Positions 35,201-43,319 of a stretch of DNA of 64,000 bases are shown here, piece after piece. Origin of the DNA: Antedon bifida. Lineage: Eukaryota > Echinodermata > Crinoidea > Comatulida > Antedonidae. Every line of letters begins with the position of its first letter. The first letter of the stretch is position 1. A program made the translations under genes and the position numbers. The notes under the pieces were generated by a model that saw only the letters and a list, made by a program, of their open reading frames with translations, made no database searches and was not told where the DNA came from. The stretch covers positions 4,092,001-4,156,000 of the forward strand of contig OY727096.1 in assembly GCA_963402885.1 (NCBI GenBank). The letters are read 5' to 3'.

Positions 35201-37257
35201 TATCATTATCTTTGTATTTAAATATATTACAGTACATTATTTAACAAAGCACTTATTTTTTTTAAACTTTTCAGACGACTACAAAAAAGAAACAGACTTC
35301 AGTAAGTAGCTCTAAACATCACTTAAATAAACCTGCTTTCAACATACCTAGTAGGCCTACCATTCCCAAGGAATAACTCTAGATTTAGAATAGCATTACA
35401 ACCGTACTTACCCACCTGGCTTCCGGTGTTGACAAGATCCAAACGTATTGCTGCATTTTTTGTAGCGTCATTGAGCCTCCAGATTTTACGTATTTAATGA
35501 TAGTCGAAAACTTCCTTGCCATATAATACAAATAGGTTGACTCACAATTTAATTATGAAGAAATAAATAAGTTTTTCCATGGTAAATAACATTCATGCTA
35601 AGATTCAGTAAATCTATCAGAATTCCTTACCGTTGTTGTATAGATTCAAATGGTTTAATTCAAACAGGTAATTACGGTAGTAAAACGTTGCGCATGCGCT
35701 AATGTCAACTTTCAATTGTTTCCTTTCTTGTACGCAGGACCAAGCATGAACGGAATATGTTGAGGTAAGACAAAAACAACACATTAGTATGCCTAATACT
35801 TAAGAATACTCCTAAACATAAATGATAGATAACTGTATTAATTATCTGGCATTTACTCGGAATTTACCGAACGTGAATCTCATGTACGAAAACCACAAAT
35901 ATTTCTTGAAAAAAAGACTATTAAACTATTACATACCTATTCAGCATTAAATCATTGTACTATTTTAATTATAATCTAGATACCAAAGATTTATTTAACA
36001 CAGACACAAATTCGGAGACACAAGCGATACATGTCAACTTAAATCTTAATATATGGTATTTTACAAGTCGAAATGTAATGGTACATATAAGTTATTAACG
36101 CACTTTTATGGGTGTTTATTTCTAGTTTATTTGAACCAACGAGAGAGCAGAAGATACGGTTGGCGCGAAAATTTAATAAACGGACAGCAGACCATGATTT
36201 TCATTACCATGAGAGGTGAGGGCGCGTCTTTGTTAGTATTTAAAACAATTTAAAGTAGCGTAAATTCTCAATGACCGCCATCTAAAGTTTCGTTCCCACT
36301 AGGACGTATAAACGTTACGCCCTAGTGGGAACGAAGCTTAGGCCTAAAGAGAGACGTGAAGAGACACACAATTTGATGCCCGTTCAAACGTCTCTTTTCG
36401 TAATAAAATTGCTTGAAATCACGAGATGAACTTTGATTATGACGTCATATTTATAGCAATTTTACAATTTGGATTACGTCACTTTTGGCATATAATTATG
36501 ATAATTATATTGTCTAGATACAGAATACCTACAGACTCGAATGTTGAACAGCGGCTAATGGACGAGGGAATGCCGCCCCCAATACTCTGCACAGCTGTTA
36601 AGGTATTTTTTTTAAATATTTTATTTAGTATAGTCTCCATGACAAATTATCGCACACAAGGTTGGTTTAGTTCATTTTCCAAGAAGGTCTTTTATTGTTT
36701 CATGTCAATAATATATTTTATAGTACACAAATAATACAATAGGTTACGGTATCAATCGTTTTATGGGCGAAATTATCGCCGTTGGTTGATAATATAATAA
36801 AAAACATACTGAAAACAGATGAATATAAAACGTATGGTTGTAGTTTAAAAAAAAATAATGTAATATCTTTCTATTAAATTTGAAAAATAAATTTCTATTG
36901 TTATTGAAAAATAGTGGACTGATAAATCCTAATGATAGATATCGTTTTGGATATTAAGTTAGCTAAATCTTGGTAGTCTACTTGAACCAATGTAAAGTTA
37001 CTAAGGTAAATTGATATTTATTATCCTCCTCAAGCTTTACTTGAATTTGAGGACTAGTTGATATTATTTTCATTCTTTACAATTGTGTTTCGAAATCTCA
37101 AGGAAACAAAAGAATTGTTTTTATAATTGTGTTTGATTCTCTTATTACCGGTGGCTTTTGTCATGATTTGTTTATCCAGGTAAAATCTTCTTCTTCAACG
37201 AATTCAATGACAGGTTTTGTATCCGACAGAGACACAATGAATTGCTGGAGAGTATAA
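17280..37257 (+). CDS. ADAM22/23/11-like transmembrane protein, non-catalytic, 21 coding exons
   Basis: Exons joined by GT-AG sites with a continuous frame: 17313-17397, 17667-17695, 21200-21253, 22687-22749, 23097-23254, 23834-23909, 24886-24970, 25176-25239, 25547-25634, 26535-26609, 28343-28411, 30311-30365, 31244-31328, 31933-32034, 33093-33234, 33946-34169, 35275-35301, 35738-35764, 36126-36215, 36518-36602, 37180-37257. They give 586 aa from ATG 17313; in-frame ATGs at 17280 and 17322 (best context) are alternatives. Order: signal peptide (1-24), reprolysin-like region (about 47-234), disintegrin start CGNGFIETGEQCDC (about 240-253), Cys-rich part, EGF-like VCSNNGVCSETTKKCLCEC with GRLC (about 405-433), membrane span (about 459-480), ~100 aa tail ending CWRV. 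The zinc site HExxHxxGxxH reads YGLGRNLGFTD (168-178), so all three His and the Glu are lost. No prodomain is seen. The Cys-rich/EGF end resembles ADAM11/22/23, which are non-proteolytic neuronal adhesion receptors. Role inferred from family. Confidence 0.88.
17756..18335. repeat. purine-rich tract in ADAM intron 2
   Basis: About 580 bp of nearly pure A/G on the plus strand with words such as AGATAGAAAAGAGGAAG. Open frames on the minus strand (poly-Phe/Ser/Leu) are composition artefacts. Confidence 0.85.
18340..19425. other. intronic stretch, nothing recognised
   Basis: Part of ADAM intron 2. No exon, RNA gene or family repeat was seen. Confidence 0.4.
19431..19655. mobile_element. inverted-repeat element family F, copy 1
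   Basis: Left end CCAAGGCAATCTAACACCTGG, right end CTGTTAGATTGCCTTGG; interior GTGGCTGCGACACGATCAGTT and ATCAAAGGACTGTTACGAG. Related copies lie at 21950 and 47029. Confidence 0.82.
20655..20960 (+). pseudogene. L1/Tx1-like LINE ORF2 C-terminal fragment
   Basis: Plus-strand frames give DSELCDTCKEEPECLQHLF and, after a one-base shift, a Trp/Lys-rich continuation (FWKDVQLWLLNN, ILLGFPKDSV). The C-x2-C plus HLF arrangement is the C-terminal zinc-binding region of L1/Tx1 ORF2, as also seen at 9367-8834. Frames are broken and the rest of the element is absent. It lies in ADAM intron 2. Confidence 0.7.
21950..22153. mobile_element. inverted-repeat element family F, copy 2
   Basis: Left CAAGACAATCTAACAATAGG, right TTGTTGTGAGATTGCCTTA. 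The interior GCTGCGATACGATCAGTTT and GATCAAAGGACTGTTACG match copy 1. It lies in ADAM intron 3. Confidence 0.8.
23334..23638. mobile_element. MITE family D copy in ADAM intron 5
   Basis: TTAAAGATGCATTGTCCC at the left and GGACAATACATATTTAA at the right. It fills over half of the 579-bp intron between exons 5 and 6. Confidence 0.85.
23910..24885. other. ADAM intron 6, nothing recognised
   Basis: AT-rich intron sequence. A 76-aa minus-strand frame at 23940-24170 has no homologue I recognise and is treated as chance. Confidence 0.4.
25744..25948. mobile_element. MITE family B copy in ADAM intron 9
   Basis: Bounded by TTAA on both sides: TTAAGCGTGGTTCCCACTAG at the left and CTAGTGGGAACCAAGCTTTAA at the right. 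About 205 bp. The clearest copy for defining the ends of the family. Confidence 0.9.
25949..26161. mobile_element. inverted-repeat element family G, copy 1
   Basis: Left AACTCAGACAGCGTCGTACAA, right GTACGATGCTGTCTGAGTTGG; internal TCGTCGGGCCTC and GGGAGAAAATTAAACAT. It directly abuts the family B MITE on its right side. A second copy is at 59136-59343. Confidence 0.85.
26661..26790. mobile_element. MITE family A copy, right end degraded
   Basis: TAAAGCTTGGTTCCCACTAG at the left, ATTCGAACTGTCGCTTGTAATTGGTCAA in the centre (overlapping words), then decay. It lies in ADAM intron 10. Confidence 0.75.
26945..27114. mobile_element. MITE family A copy, diverged
   Basis: TTAAGCTTGATTTCCAC at the left, GTCCAAGTGGGATGCCAGCTTCA at the right, and the shared CTGTCGGTTGTGATTGG core. 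It lies in ADAM intron 10. Confidence 0.75.
27541..27660. mobile_element. possible degenerate MITE family D fragment
   Basis: GGCTCCCTGAAAAAATAATTA, GCCACTCTAATGT and TTTACCTGCCTGAAAA resemble the family D left half. The terminal repeats are not intact. Confidence 0.5.
27792..27989. mobile_element. MITE family A copy with doubled left end
   Basis: Two left-end words (CTTGTTTCCCACTATGG and CTTGTTCCCACTAGGACAC) occur about 45 bp apart, then one right end, CCTAGTGGGAACCAAGCTTTA. This suggests a copy inserted into, or recombined with, another. Confidence 0.75.
28053..28166. mobile_element. MITE family A, short copy
   Basis: TAAAGTTTGGTTCCCACTAGAGACGC at the left and GCGTCTCTAGTGGGAACCAAGCTTTA at the right around a 60-bp core. 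About 114 bp, long perfect terminal repeats. ADAM intron 10. Confidence 0.88.
28931..29851 (-). CDS. intronless class A GPCR nested in ADAM intron 11
   Basis: A 306-residue ORF from ATG 29851 to TGA 28931. The seven hydrophobic segments carry rhodopsin-class landmarks: GNCLV in TM1, LAICDL in TM2, the Cys before TM3 paired with YHSCTW in loop 2, AWIIS in TM4, YPIT in TM5, CGLPYSL in TM6 and NPLNY in TM7. The DRY motif after TM3 is VRF, and the usual Trp of TM6 (CWxP) is absent. The short C-tail holds a CKR-type Cys that could be palmitoylated. The nearest styles are melatonin-receptor/GPR84/moody-like orphan receptors expanded in invertebrate deuterostomes; the ligand is unknown. It lies on the strand opposite the ADAM gene, wholly between ADAM exons 11 (ends 28411) and 12 (starts 30311). 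A paralogue is at 41800-42774. Confidence 0.9.
   Translation of the reverse strand: MDNNTFTEDELYSKTNRLVQAIVLCFVCLSGIIGNCLVLLAIILKRKLQNTTNVFVANLAICDLVTCLNLPVTIFALTCENDQPLNECVCAMSAVITIVCAGSSVYTLACIALVRFMYVTNFKYKSSLTMKYSAMISLIAWIISTCFTVSPLLIPDLGTFGYNGKYHSCTWISPRYLYNIILGSAFYPITFLCIIFSYSSILRIVCKHTKNAVRPANAGQASRNVTKRNLAVTKNLFCVFCIFVFCGLPYSLAIIIPGTERIISYTAVLFMFNCFLNPLNYALKHPEFKKAIPEVIKCKRVISSSR
30385..30465 (+). repeat. short tandem repeat after ADAM exon 12
   Basis: TATATTCACAGTGCATA and ATATATTATATTTTATATTC words are repeated two to three times within 80 bp. Confidence 0.7.
30718..31064. mobile_element. MITE family D copy, near full length
   Basis: TTAAAGATGTATTGTCCCC at the left and GGGGGACAATACATCTTTAA at the right, 347 bp. 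The best reference copy for the family. ADAM intron 12. Confidence 0.9.
31141..31155 (+). repeat. G15 homopolymer
   Basis: An uninterrupted run of 15 G in an AT-rich intron (ADAM intron 12), about 90 bp before exon 13. Confidence 0.9.
31557..31878. mobile_element. MITE family D copy, right end lost
   Basis: TTTAAAGATGCATTGTCCCC at the left. The interior matches in reverse (AACCAAACGGTTAAATTCAA, TTGCTTTAAATT). The right end is reduced to AAAATCTTTAA. It lies in ADAM intron 13, immediately before exon 14. Confidence 0.8.
32051..32180. mobile_element. MITE family C copy, truncated right end
   Basis: AGCTCTGTCTACACTAACTT at the left and TGATGATGTCATATCACTACC inside. The right terminal repeat is missing. 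ADAM intron 14. Confidence 0.8.
32251..32391. mobile_element. MITE family C copy
   Basis: AAAGCTCTGTCTACACTATCA at the left and GATAGTGTAGACGTAGACAGAG at the right. The right end contains a 6-bp duplication of GTAGAC. ADAM intron 14. Confidence 0.88.
32885..33040 (+). mobile_element. tRNA-derived SINE-like element
   Basis: Head with an A-box-like TGATGTAGTGG and a B-box GGTTCAATTCC in tRNA spacing, then a body ending ATCCATCCTGTAATAGGCG and GTTGAATGCGTG before an A-rich tail. The tail is shared with 97-165. ADAM intron 14. Confidence 0.7.
33253..33408. mobile_element. MITE family A copy
   Basis: TTAAGCGTGTTTCCCACTAGAGAC at the left and GTCTCTAGTGGGAACAACGCTTA at the right; core GACTGTTCGAATAATCCATCGC. 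It is followed within 10 bp by another copy. Confidence 0.88.
33413..33574. mobile_element. MITE family A copy, tandem neighbour
   Basis: TTAAAGCTTGGTTTCCACTTGG at the left and GTCTCTAGTGGGAACAACGCTTA at the right. The two adjacent copies share the string after the right end (GAATATT), so they may have arisen by local duplication. ADAM intron 15. Confidence 0.88.
34365..35130 (+). repeat. tandem ~180-280 bp repeats in ADAM intron 16
   Basis: Four diverged units, recognised by CACTTTTACACAGTAACT, CATTCAGATACATTTTTTAAAATC, TATTTATGATTTATGATG, TAACAGTGATAATAA and CAAAGTTAATACGCCACCT words at about 34376, 34553, 34739 and 35010. They lie just after the exon encoding the membrane span. Confidence 0.82.
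36285..36341. mobile_element. minimal MITE family A copy
   Basis: Only 57 bp: AAAGTTTCGTTCCCACTAGG and CCTAGTGGGAACGAAGCTTA around GACGTATAAACGTTACG. Almost pure terminal repeats. ADAM intron 19. Confidence 0.85.
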
Positions 37258-39316
37258 TAAGACGATAGTCGTTATAATGTATTTAATGACAGCACTATAT
37301 TATTATGCACTCAAAATATATTATAAACCGAACCTTACATCTTGCTAGACGGGGACAACAGCACCAAATCATCATTATTTTTTTTTCAAATGCGACACCG
37401 AAATTGATTAATATGAATTATGCCAGATGAAATTATTTGTAATAACGCTAAAACATACTATAATATTAGCACATTTTTCACCAAAATAAATGGTATAATT
37501 TCAATCGAATAAAAATCATCATTAGTTTTCTCAAATGCGACACCGAAATTGATTAACATGAATTTATTATGCCAGATGAAATTATTTGTAATAACGCTAA
37601 AACATACTATAAAATTAGCACATTTTGCACCAAAATAAGCACAGCGGTATTAATTTTAATCGATTCAATTTAGCTTTGCCAGCGAAATTAACCCCTGGCA
37701 CATCCATTGGGAAGCAACGTTTTCCTGGAAATCCCATTCATTCCACGTTTAATTTAATTCTTTTTTTCTTTCAGTTGGTCATTATTTTCTAACGGTGTAA
37801 TAATTATTTGTTTTAACCCATTTTTTACCTTTCTGATTTATCCATTTTTTTTTCATTTCTAGCATTCATCCAGAGATGTGTCCGTCATATAAAGATCGTC
37901 CGCATGATTTATCGTAGGCCTACCTTCACGCTAAATGATCGAAGGAATAAAGCACCGCGAGGCAAATCTTCCCCTTCCCTCACAGCTTATAGAGTCAGTT
38001 CATCCCTGCCTGAAAGTTATTTTTGTGGATTAATCACCATTATACTTATTTTTTAAATCATTTATCACCCAAAAGAGAACATTCGCAATCTAGTGAATAG
38101 ATAATTATACATCGTCTGTTTTGTTCGCTAATATGCAATTGTTTGCTATTTCACGGCATATTATCCACACATAAGGGGTATCAAAATTATTGGAATGGTC
38201 ATGGGAAGGTTTTAAAATTTGAAAATCAACCTGGGCGGGTGTCTTTGTTAGTTACTAATACAAAGTAGACCCTGTGTACCAATGAAACAATTCGCATCAT
38301 CACAATTACGTCATTGCGCTAGATGTGTAATGCGCAATTACGTTGACGCATATGACGTCATTACAGGCAGTGTCACTTTTTTATCACTAGTAGGCCTATG
38401 ATTGCGAATTTTCTTAATGTCACCTGTCTTGTTCCATCCACTTACATTACCCGATGTGTTTATATTTATTATTTCAAAGCGTGCTTACCGACGCATTTTA
38501 CACGATTGCGCAATTATAAATAATAATATTTCCACTTGTTTATAACTTTTAAAAAGCATATTTACTATAACCTATCCTTAGCTAATTATAATCATAAGCT
38601 TAAAACATTTATAGATGTTCATGACTTATAACCGTTAAAGGTTATGATAATTAAAAATATTCAAACTTTTTGGTACAAACAAATGTTTTAAAATATATAT
38701 TTAATATTCATAAAACATAGATTTGATAAAGGTCATATTTTTTGTATTTACAGTTTTAGCAAATATTTTATAGCCATAGTGTTAGATTTGATAAGGATTG
38801 ATTCGTAGTAGGAACTATACTGAAATTGTTTTTTTTGTGTGTATTTCTGTACAAATTTTGTCTCGTTCATAGCATCAAACATTACTAGCGTTTACATAAA
38901 CTTTTAAAGTCTGTATATTTGTGTGATATGTTATATTTAAGGAATTTTTAAATAATTTACGTTTAAGTGTTAAAAGCATTAAAATTCAACGAACGAATAC
39001 TATTACTGTACTATCAATGAAAGGTAAATAATATTCAACCTAGGCCTATTGAGAGAAACCGTTTTAAATGTTTTATAGCGGTGTTTTTTGCTCTCCTAAT
39101 TTAAGTTACAGATCCTTATCATCTCATTATCATACATTTTTAACGAATTACTATGCTGTTAGTTGCAATAACATGTGGAAAATTTATTGAAAAGCTTCCT
39201 CTTAGATTAAAAGACCTTACTAAAACATGGTATGTGGTTACTACTGTACGCTGTTCTCGGTATCCTTATAAGTTCTACAGGAAAGAAATAAAACATATCC
39301 ATGCTATTGATATCTC
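37258..39316. other. 3' region of ADAM gene and following intergenic DNA
   Basis: AT-rich. It includes a direct duplication (37387-37491 and 37534-37636). Several AATAAA words follow the ADAM stop but none can be chosen as the polyadenylation signal. No further exon or gene recognised. Confidence 0.45.
37387..37636 (+). repeat. ~147-bp spaced direct duplication
   Basis: CAAATGCGACACCGAAATTG, GCCAGATGAAATTATTTGTA and ACGCTAAAACATACTATAA occur in the same order twice, about 147 bp apart, with few differences. Confidence 0.88.
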
Positions 39317-39317
39317 C

Positions 39318-39455
39318 TAAGGCTTGGTTTCCACTTGTACGCAACGTAAACGCACTGCTAGTAATTTGACCAATCACGACGCGACGGGTCGTCTTAACTG
39401 TCAATTGTGATTTGTCAAATCACTTGTATTGCGTCCTAGTGAAAACCAAGCTTAA
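39318..39455. mobile_element. MITE family A copy
   Basis: GGCTTGGTTTCCACTTGTACG at the left and CCTAGTGAAAACCAAGCTTAA at the right, with a diverged core (AATTTGACCAATCACGACG). Confidence 0.82.
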
Positions 39456-39459
39456 AGCT

Positions 39460-40374
39460 CCACGGGGATAACGTCTTAAACCACCCAAAGACCACACATG
39501 CGCCATTACTGTTGGCCTACGGGACTGGCCTAAGAAAATACAGATAATAAATTGCTTTAAAGTCATAGTATAATTCTTCATTCACTGCTACCCAAATTAT
39601 CAATGTCCACTTTTTAGCACAATTTAGTCAGTAATTCTAGGTTGACGTGATATGTTTGTTCTTTTAAAGTACAGTCAGCAGTTTAATTGGAAGTTATTAC
39701 GTATGTACAGATTTTTAAAGGAAAATAGTCATTCCAATTGAATAAAATGATTGAAACATTATGATTGCTTTGTGTTTTTTTTTTATTTAGCAAAAAGAAT
39801 TATTATGCATACTTAAGTAGCATTTCAATTTGCGTATTCGATTGGGGACTTTTCAGTCTGAGTACCGTATAGTTTATATCCACTGACGACTAACACGAAC
39901 ACATATATAATTATATATACATATTTAAATATACAGTTTCCCTTCGCCAATATATTTATTAATAAGGTGATTATTATTACCAAAAACTCTTCTACACAAA
40001 AGAGTTTAACAATACGGTACGATTTTTATTGATGATTCAACAATATAAAACAGGTTTCGTTCATACAAACCGATTGGCAAATAGCCAATCTATGTATCCA
40101 TATCTATTAATTTCCATTTCATATTACTTGCATTTTGCTTTCAATATTGACAACAAACAAGAAGTGCACGATAACGATGTATAAGGTTTTAATCAAATGA
40201 TGAACAATAGAGTGTATCATTACATGCACTATCATTAATTGTGTGTAGGATGGCTCTAAGAAAACACAACAATAGATCTGTATGATGTTCTTTACCATTG
40301 TGTCATTATCTAAACCTGTTTTTGTAATTAAACGCGTCTTCATTTCGTTGGTAACACACGAAGATCACGAAAAT
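39460..40374. other. intergenic stretch, nothing recognised
   Basis: AT-rich, no credible exon or repeat family. Confidence 0.4.
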
Positions 40375-40670
40375 GTTTTAATTCAAAACTTAATGAAAAT
40401 AGTCTTTTATATTATATAGCTGAGTGTAAACTTACCATTTGATTAATTTCGTGCCATTCAATATTAGATCTATTGCACGTTTAAAACCTAAAATAGTCAT
40501 TTATATTACTCACACCATTTGATTAATGTCGTGCTATTCAATATTAGATCTATTGCACGTTCAAAACCTAATGAAAATAGTCATTTATATCGGCTTACTC
40601 ACAACTGAGTGTAAACTTACAATTTGATTAATTTGTGCCATTCAATATTCGATATATTGCACGGTAAAAC
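40375..40670 (+). repeat. three-copy tandem repeat, ~95-100 bp
   Basis: AACCTAATGAAAATAGTC, ATTTGATTAATTTCGTGCCA and ATTCAATATTAGATCTATTGCA words recur three times between 40381 and 40665. Confidence 0.85.
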
Positions 40671-40793
40671 ATATATTTAATAGTTCTATTTAATGGTTCT
40701 ATTCCACGGCAGGTTTTTTCAAACATCTGTCATGCAACACATAGTCTGCGCCGTCTATGATCAACCACAGTGTATATACAATTTGTGAAAAGA

Positions 40794-40967
40794 ATGTTAA
40801 ACCGTTTTAAACTCAACATAATGAGGCTTCTTTTGGAGAGGACTCCGTACCCACCGGTTACAACACCAGTAGACTTGCCCCAAGTCTATAGTTATTTCGA
40901 GGCTTTGCGATGTTTGTCTGAAATACAAGCTCAAGTAGTATACGATAAAAGGATAGGGAAAGTATAA
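40794..40967 (+). CDS. hypothetical 57-aa ORF, function unknown
   Basis: ATG at 40794, stop at 40965-40967. The product is basic at its N-terminus (MLNRFKLNIMRLLLER) with a Pro-rich middle (TPYPPVTTPVD) and ends VVYDKRIGKV. I do not recognise it. Codon use looks more gene-like than the surrounding AT-rich DNA and the amino-acid composition is balanced, which is why it is listed. No splice sites tie it to a neighbour. It may be a chance frame or the remnant of a gene exon. Confidence 0.25.
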   Translation: MLNRFKLNIMRLLLERTPYPPVTTPVDLPQVYSYFEALRCLSEIQAQVVYDKRIGKV

Positions 40968-40969
40968 TA

Positions 40970-41799
40970 TCATTTGACTTCTTTGTATTCAGTAGATTAG
41001 TTACATCTTAGTATATCAATCATTCGGTATTCCGCTTTTGTAGAAAAAATTCCGCCATGTGCCAAAATATTTATCTTTTTACTAATAATTAAGTCAAAAC
41101 TCCGTCTGGAACCCAGACTACAACACTAGTAACCACGTCTTCAATCGTGGCAACCATTTTTCATAATTACGAGAAAAGACGAACATTTCGATTTTCATCT
41201 AGAGTTTCATCCGTTGCGTAAATGTCTCTTTTTTGTAATTAGTTTACAAAGGGACAGGTTTAGATACAGTGGTTTTATGGTTATTTAACACTACGGAAAT
41301 GTTCAATCTATAATTTATATCTTATACATTGTCTCGTTATTGTTGGAAGGATAAGATTTCCAATCGATTAGATTAATCAAGACATTTTTTTAGTATAGAG
41401 TGTTATTCCTGGAGCTGTTACCATAGAAGTATCAAAAGATTACCTAATCGGGTTGTCTTATTACGAACAAAATTATATTAAAGAAATTGGAACCGTAACT
41501 TAACATGTCTTGTCCATGCAACACAAAACAAAAAAAAGATGATAATGTTTATCATATTGAACTTTATTGATGCTGGTGCTATACGAATAATAAAATATAA
41601 TTATAAATTCTTGTGAAATATACCAAAAGGTATGATTGTATATACAATCAATACTATACAATAATAAAAAAAAAAGCACCAAACGTATATTTCTGGTGCA
41701 AAAATTCTTCTTTCAATATAATATCATTAAAAATTCGTATGCAATTAAAATTCTTTAAATAATTTAAAGAGTATTTCTTTTGTTTATTTTTTTATTTTC
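40970..41799. other. intergenic stretch with repeat remnant
   Basis: At about 41097-41122, AAAACTCCGTCTGGAACCCAG is the reverse complement of a word in the insertion inside the MITE at 5915-6293, so a related repeat fragment lies here. Otherwise nothing recognised before the GPCR stop codon. Confidence 0.45.
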
Positions 41800-42774
41800 T
41801 CAGCTACACGAGATATCGTGAACTGTGTTTACTTTACAACCAAACATTTTACTAATGACGCGTCGATATTCGGGAAACTTTCTAGCGTATATCAAAGGAT
41901 TAATACAGCCGGAGCAATTGAATATAATTGCCGTGTAGGGTATGATAGCTGCTGTGCCAGGTATGATTATGGCTAAACTGTGAGGTATTGAGCAGACTAC
42001 AAACGCTAAAACAACAATAAAAAGATTTTTAGTCACGTCTATGTTTCGTTTGCGCACGCTAGAAATAGAAACACCGTTCTGCAGCTGACACGACGGCGTC
42101 GTCAAATGCAACGTTGACCGCTGTGTGTTGATCTTTTCCGCTTCTCTTCTAATGAATAGAAAAATTGCCAAGTAATAATACGTCATACTAAATAGAGGTA
42201 CCGGGATCAAGACCATTGCGAAGATACAAGAAAAAACGATGTGGCCTGGCGAGTTCGTGTCCCAAAGGCATATGTGATACTTACTATCGAATCCCAGCTC
42301 AACGATTTCAAAAACAATCGGCGAAAGCGCCGTTGCCAACGACATTAACCACGTAGATGTTATCAGTATCATTGTTATTTTACAATTTACAAATTTATCA
42401 ATTTTTCCTGATGGTTTTGTAACGACGATGTATCGGACGTACGCAACGGATGCTAAAGAGTATACACTGGCGATGGTACATGTTATTAGGACCAGTGACG
42501 ACATCAGGCAGATGGCACTCGGCAGAGGCCAATGGTCTACGGATAATACAGCAACGATGTTCCACGGTAATGTTAAACAATTGATCATGTCTGAAACGGC
42601 TAGGCTGCCTATGAAGATGTTGGTGCAGTTCCGAAGTTTGGCCGTTCTGCTCATTGCAACCAATACGATGCCATTCCCGAGGCTACCACCGATAGAAATG
42701 ATCGCTAAAAGAAATGCTTGGATGTGGGCGGCCGTTGTAGCATCGCTGCCGAACGAACTCATGTTACTCGTCAT
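41800..42774 (-). CDS. intronless class A GPCR, paralogue of the nested receptor
   Basis: A 324-residue ORF from ATG 42774 (a second ATG follows at codon 5) to TGA 41800. Landmarks: LGNGIV in TM1, LAVSDM in TM2, STWLMS in TM4, LIPVPL in TM5, CSIPHSLAIIIPGT in TM6 and loop 3, and NPLIY in TM7. YHICLW in loop 2 provides the disulfide Cys. The DRY position reads VRY. Intracellular loop 3 is longer than in the nested receptor and rich in Ser/Thr/Arg. TM6-TM7 shares VTKNLF, SLAIIIPGT and the Pro/Tyr framework with the receptor at 28931-29851, so the two are clearly paralogues. Ligand and coupling cannot be read from the sequence. Orphan melatonin/GPR84/moody-like receptors are the closest style. 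Confidence 0.9.
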   Translation of the reverse strand: MTSNMSSFGSDATTAAHIQAFLLAIISIGGSLGNGIVLVAMSRTAKLRNCTNIFIGSLAVSDMINCLTLPWNIVAVLSVDHWPLPSAICLMSSLVLITCTIASVYSLASVAYVRYIVVTKPSGKIDKFVNCKITMILITSTWLMSLATALSPIVFEIVELGFDSKYHICLWDTNSPGHIVFSCIFAMVLIPVPLFSMTYYYLAIFLFIRREAEKINTQRSTLHLTTPSCQLQNGVSISSVRKRNIDVTKNLFIVVLAFVVCSIPHSLAIIIPGTAAIIPYTAIIFNCSGCINPLIYARKFPEYRRVISKMFGCKVNTVHDISCS

Positions 42775-43150
42775 GGTAAGAAATCAAGATGCCTGCGAAT
42801 GAAAAAGAACAGTTAGAGAGATTGGTTCTATTATGTTTTCTTTTTAATCGACCTAAAAATTACGTTGGTACGTACAATTTGATGGTAGGCCTAGATATCT
42901 CAATTAAAGTTTAAAAAGCAGAAAATTTTAAATGTCAATAGCAAGTCAATGACTGCCAAAAATATATTAGAAGAAGAAAAGACGTTCCGTCAGCTGGCGT
43001 CGTTTCCGTACGTAAAGCCGTATAGCTTTAAGAAGCGTCCCTGTCAAACTTGGTGGAATCTATATATAAAAACTAAACTAGCACCCCAACCTTTCTCAAT
43101 TGGAACAAATTTATCAAGGAGAAACTTTTCCGTGAATATAACTAGCCTAA
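42775..43150. other. region upstream of GPCR 2
   Basis: Presumed promoter side of the minus-strand receptor. A plus-strand 74-aa frame (42949-43173) has no recognisable domain and runs into a MITE, so I do not treat it as a gene. Confidence 0.4.
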
Positions 43151-43314
43151 AGGCCAATTTACACAAACGGTAACGGTAATGCGAATAATATAATCTATGT
43201 TAAGGAGCGGACGGGCGGTTTCTTCTCAGAATGGATTCTACGTGGGACACGTTACGTGGTTCACGTTACGTGGTTTTCCGCTGACCATTACCGCTCGTCT
43301 GTGAAAATTGGCCT
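43151..43314. mobile_element. inverted-repeat element family J
   Basis: Left AGGCCAATTTACACAAACGG and TAACGGTAATGCG; right CCATTACCGCTCGTCTGTG and AAAATTGGCCT. Imperfect ~30-bp terminal repeats, 164 bp. Internal tandem ACGTTACGTGGTTC. Seen once in this window. Confidence 0.75.
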
Positions 43315-43319
43315 CACTA

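Noticed and set aside
42428..42802. 124-aa plus-strand frame opposite GPCR 2
   Set aside because: Antisense shadow of the receptor ORF.
42949..43173. 74-aa plus-strand frame
   Set aside because: No domain, and its end lies inside inverted-repeat element J; probably chance.
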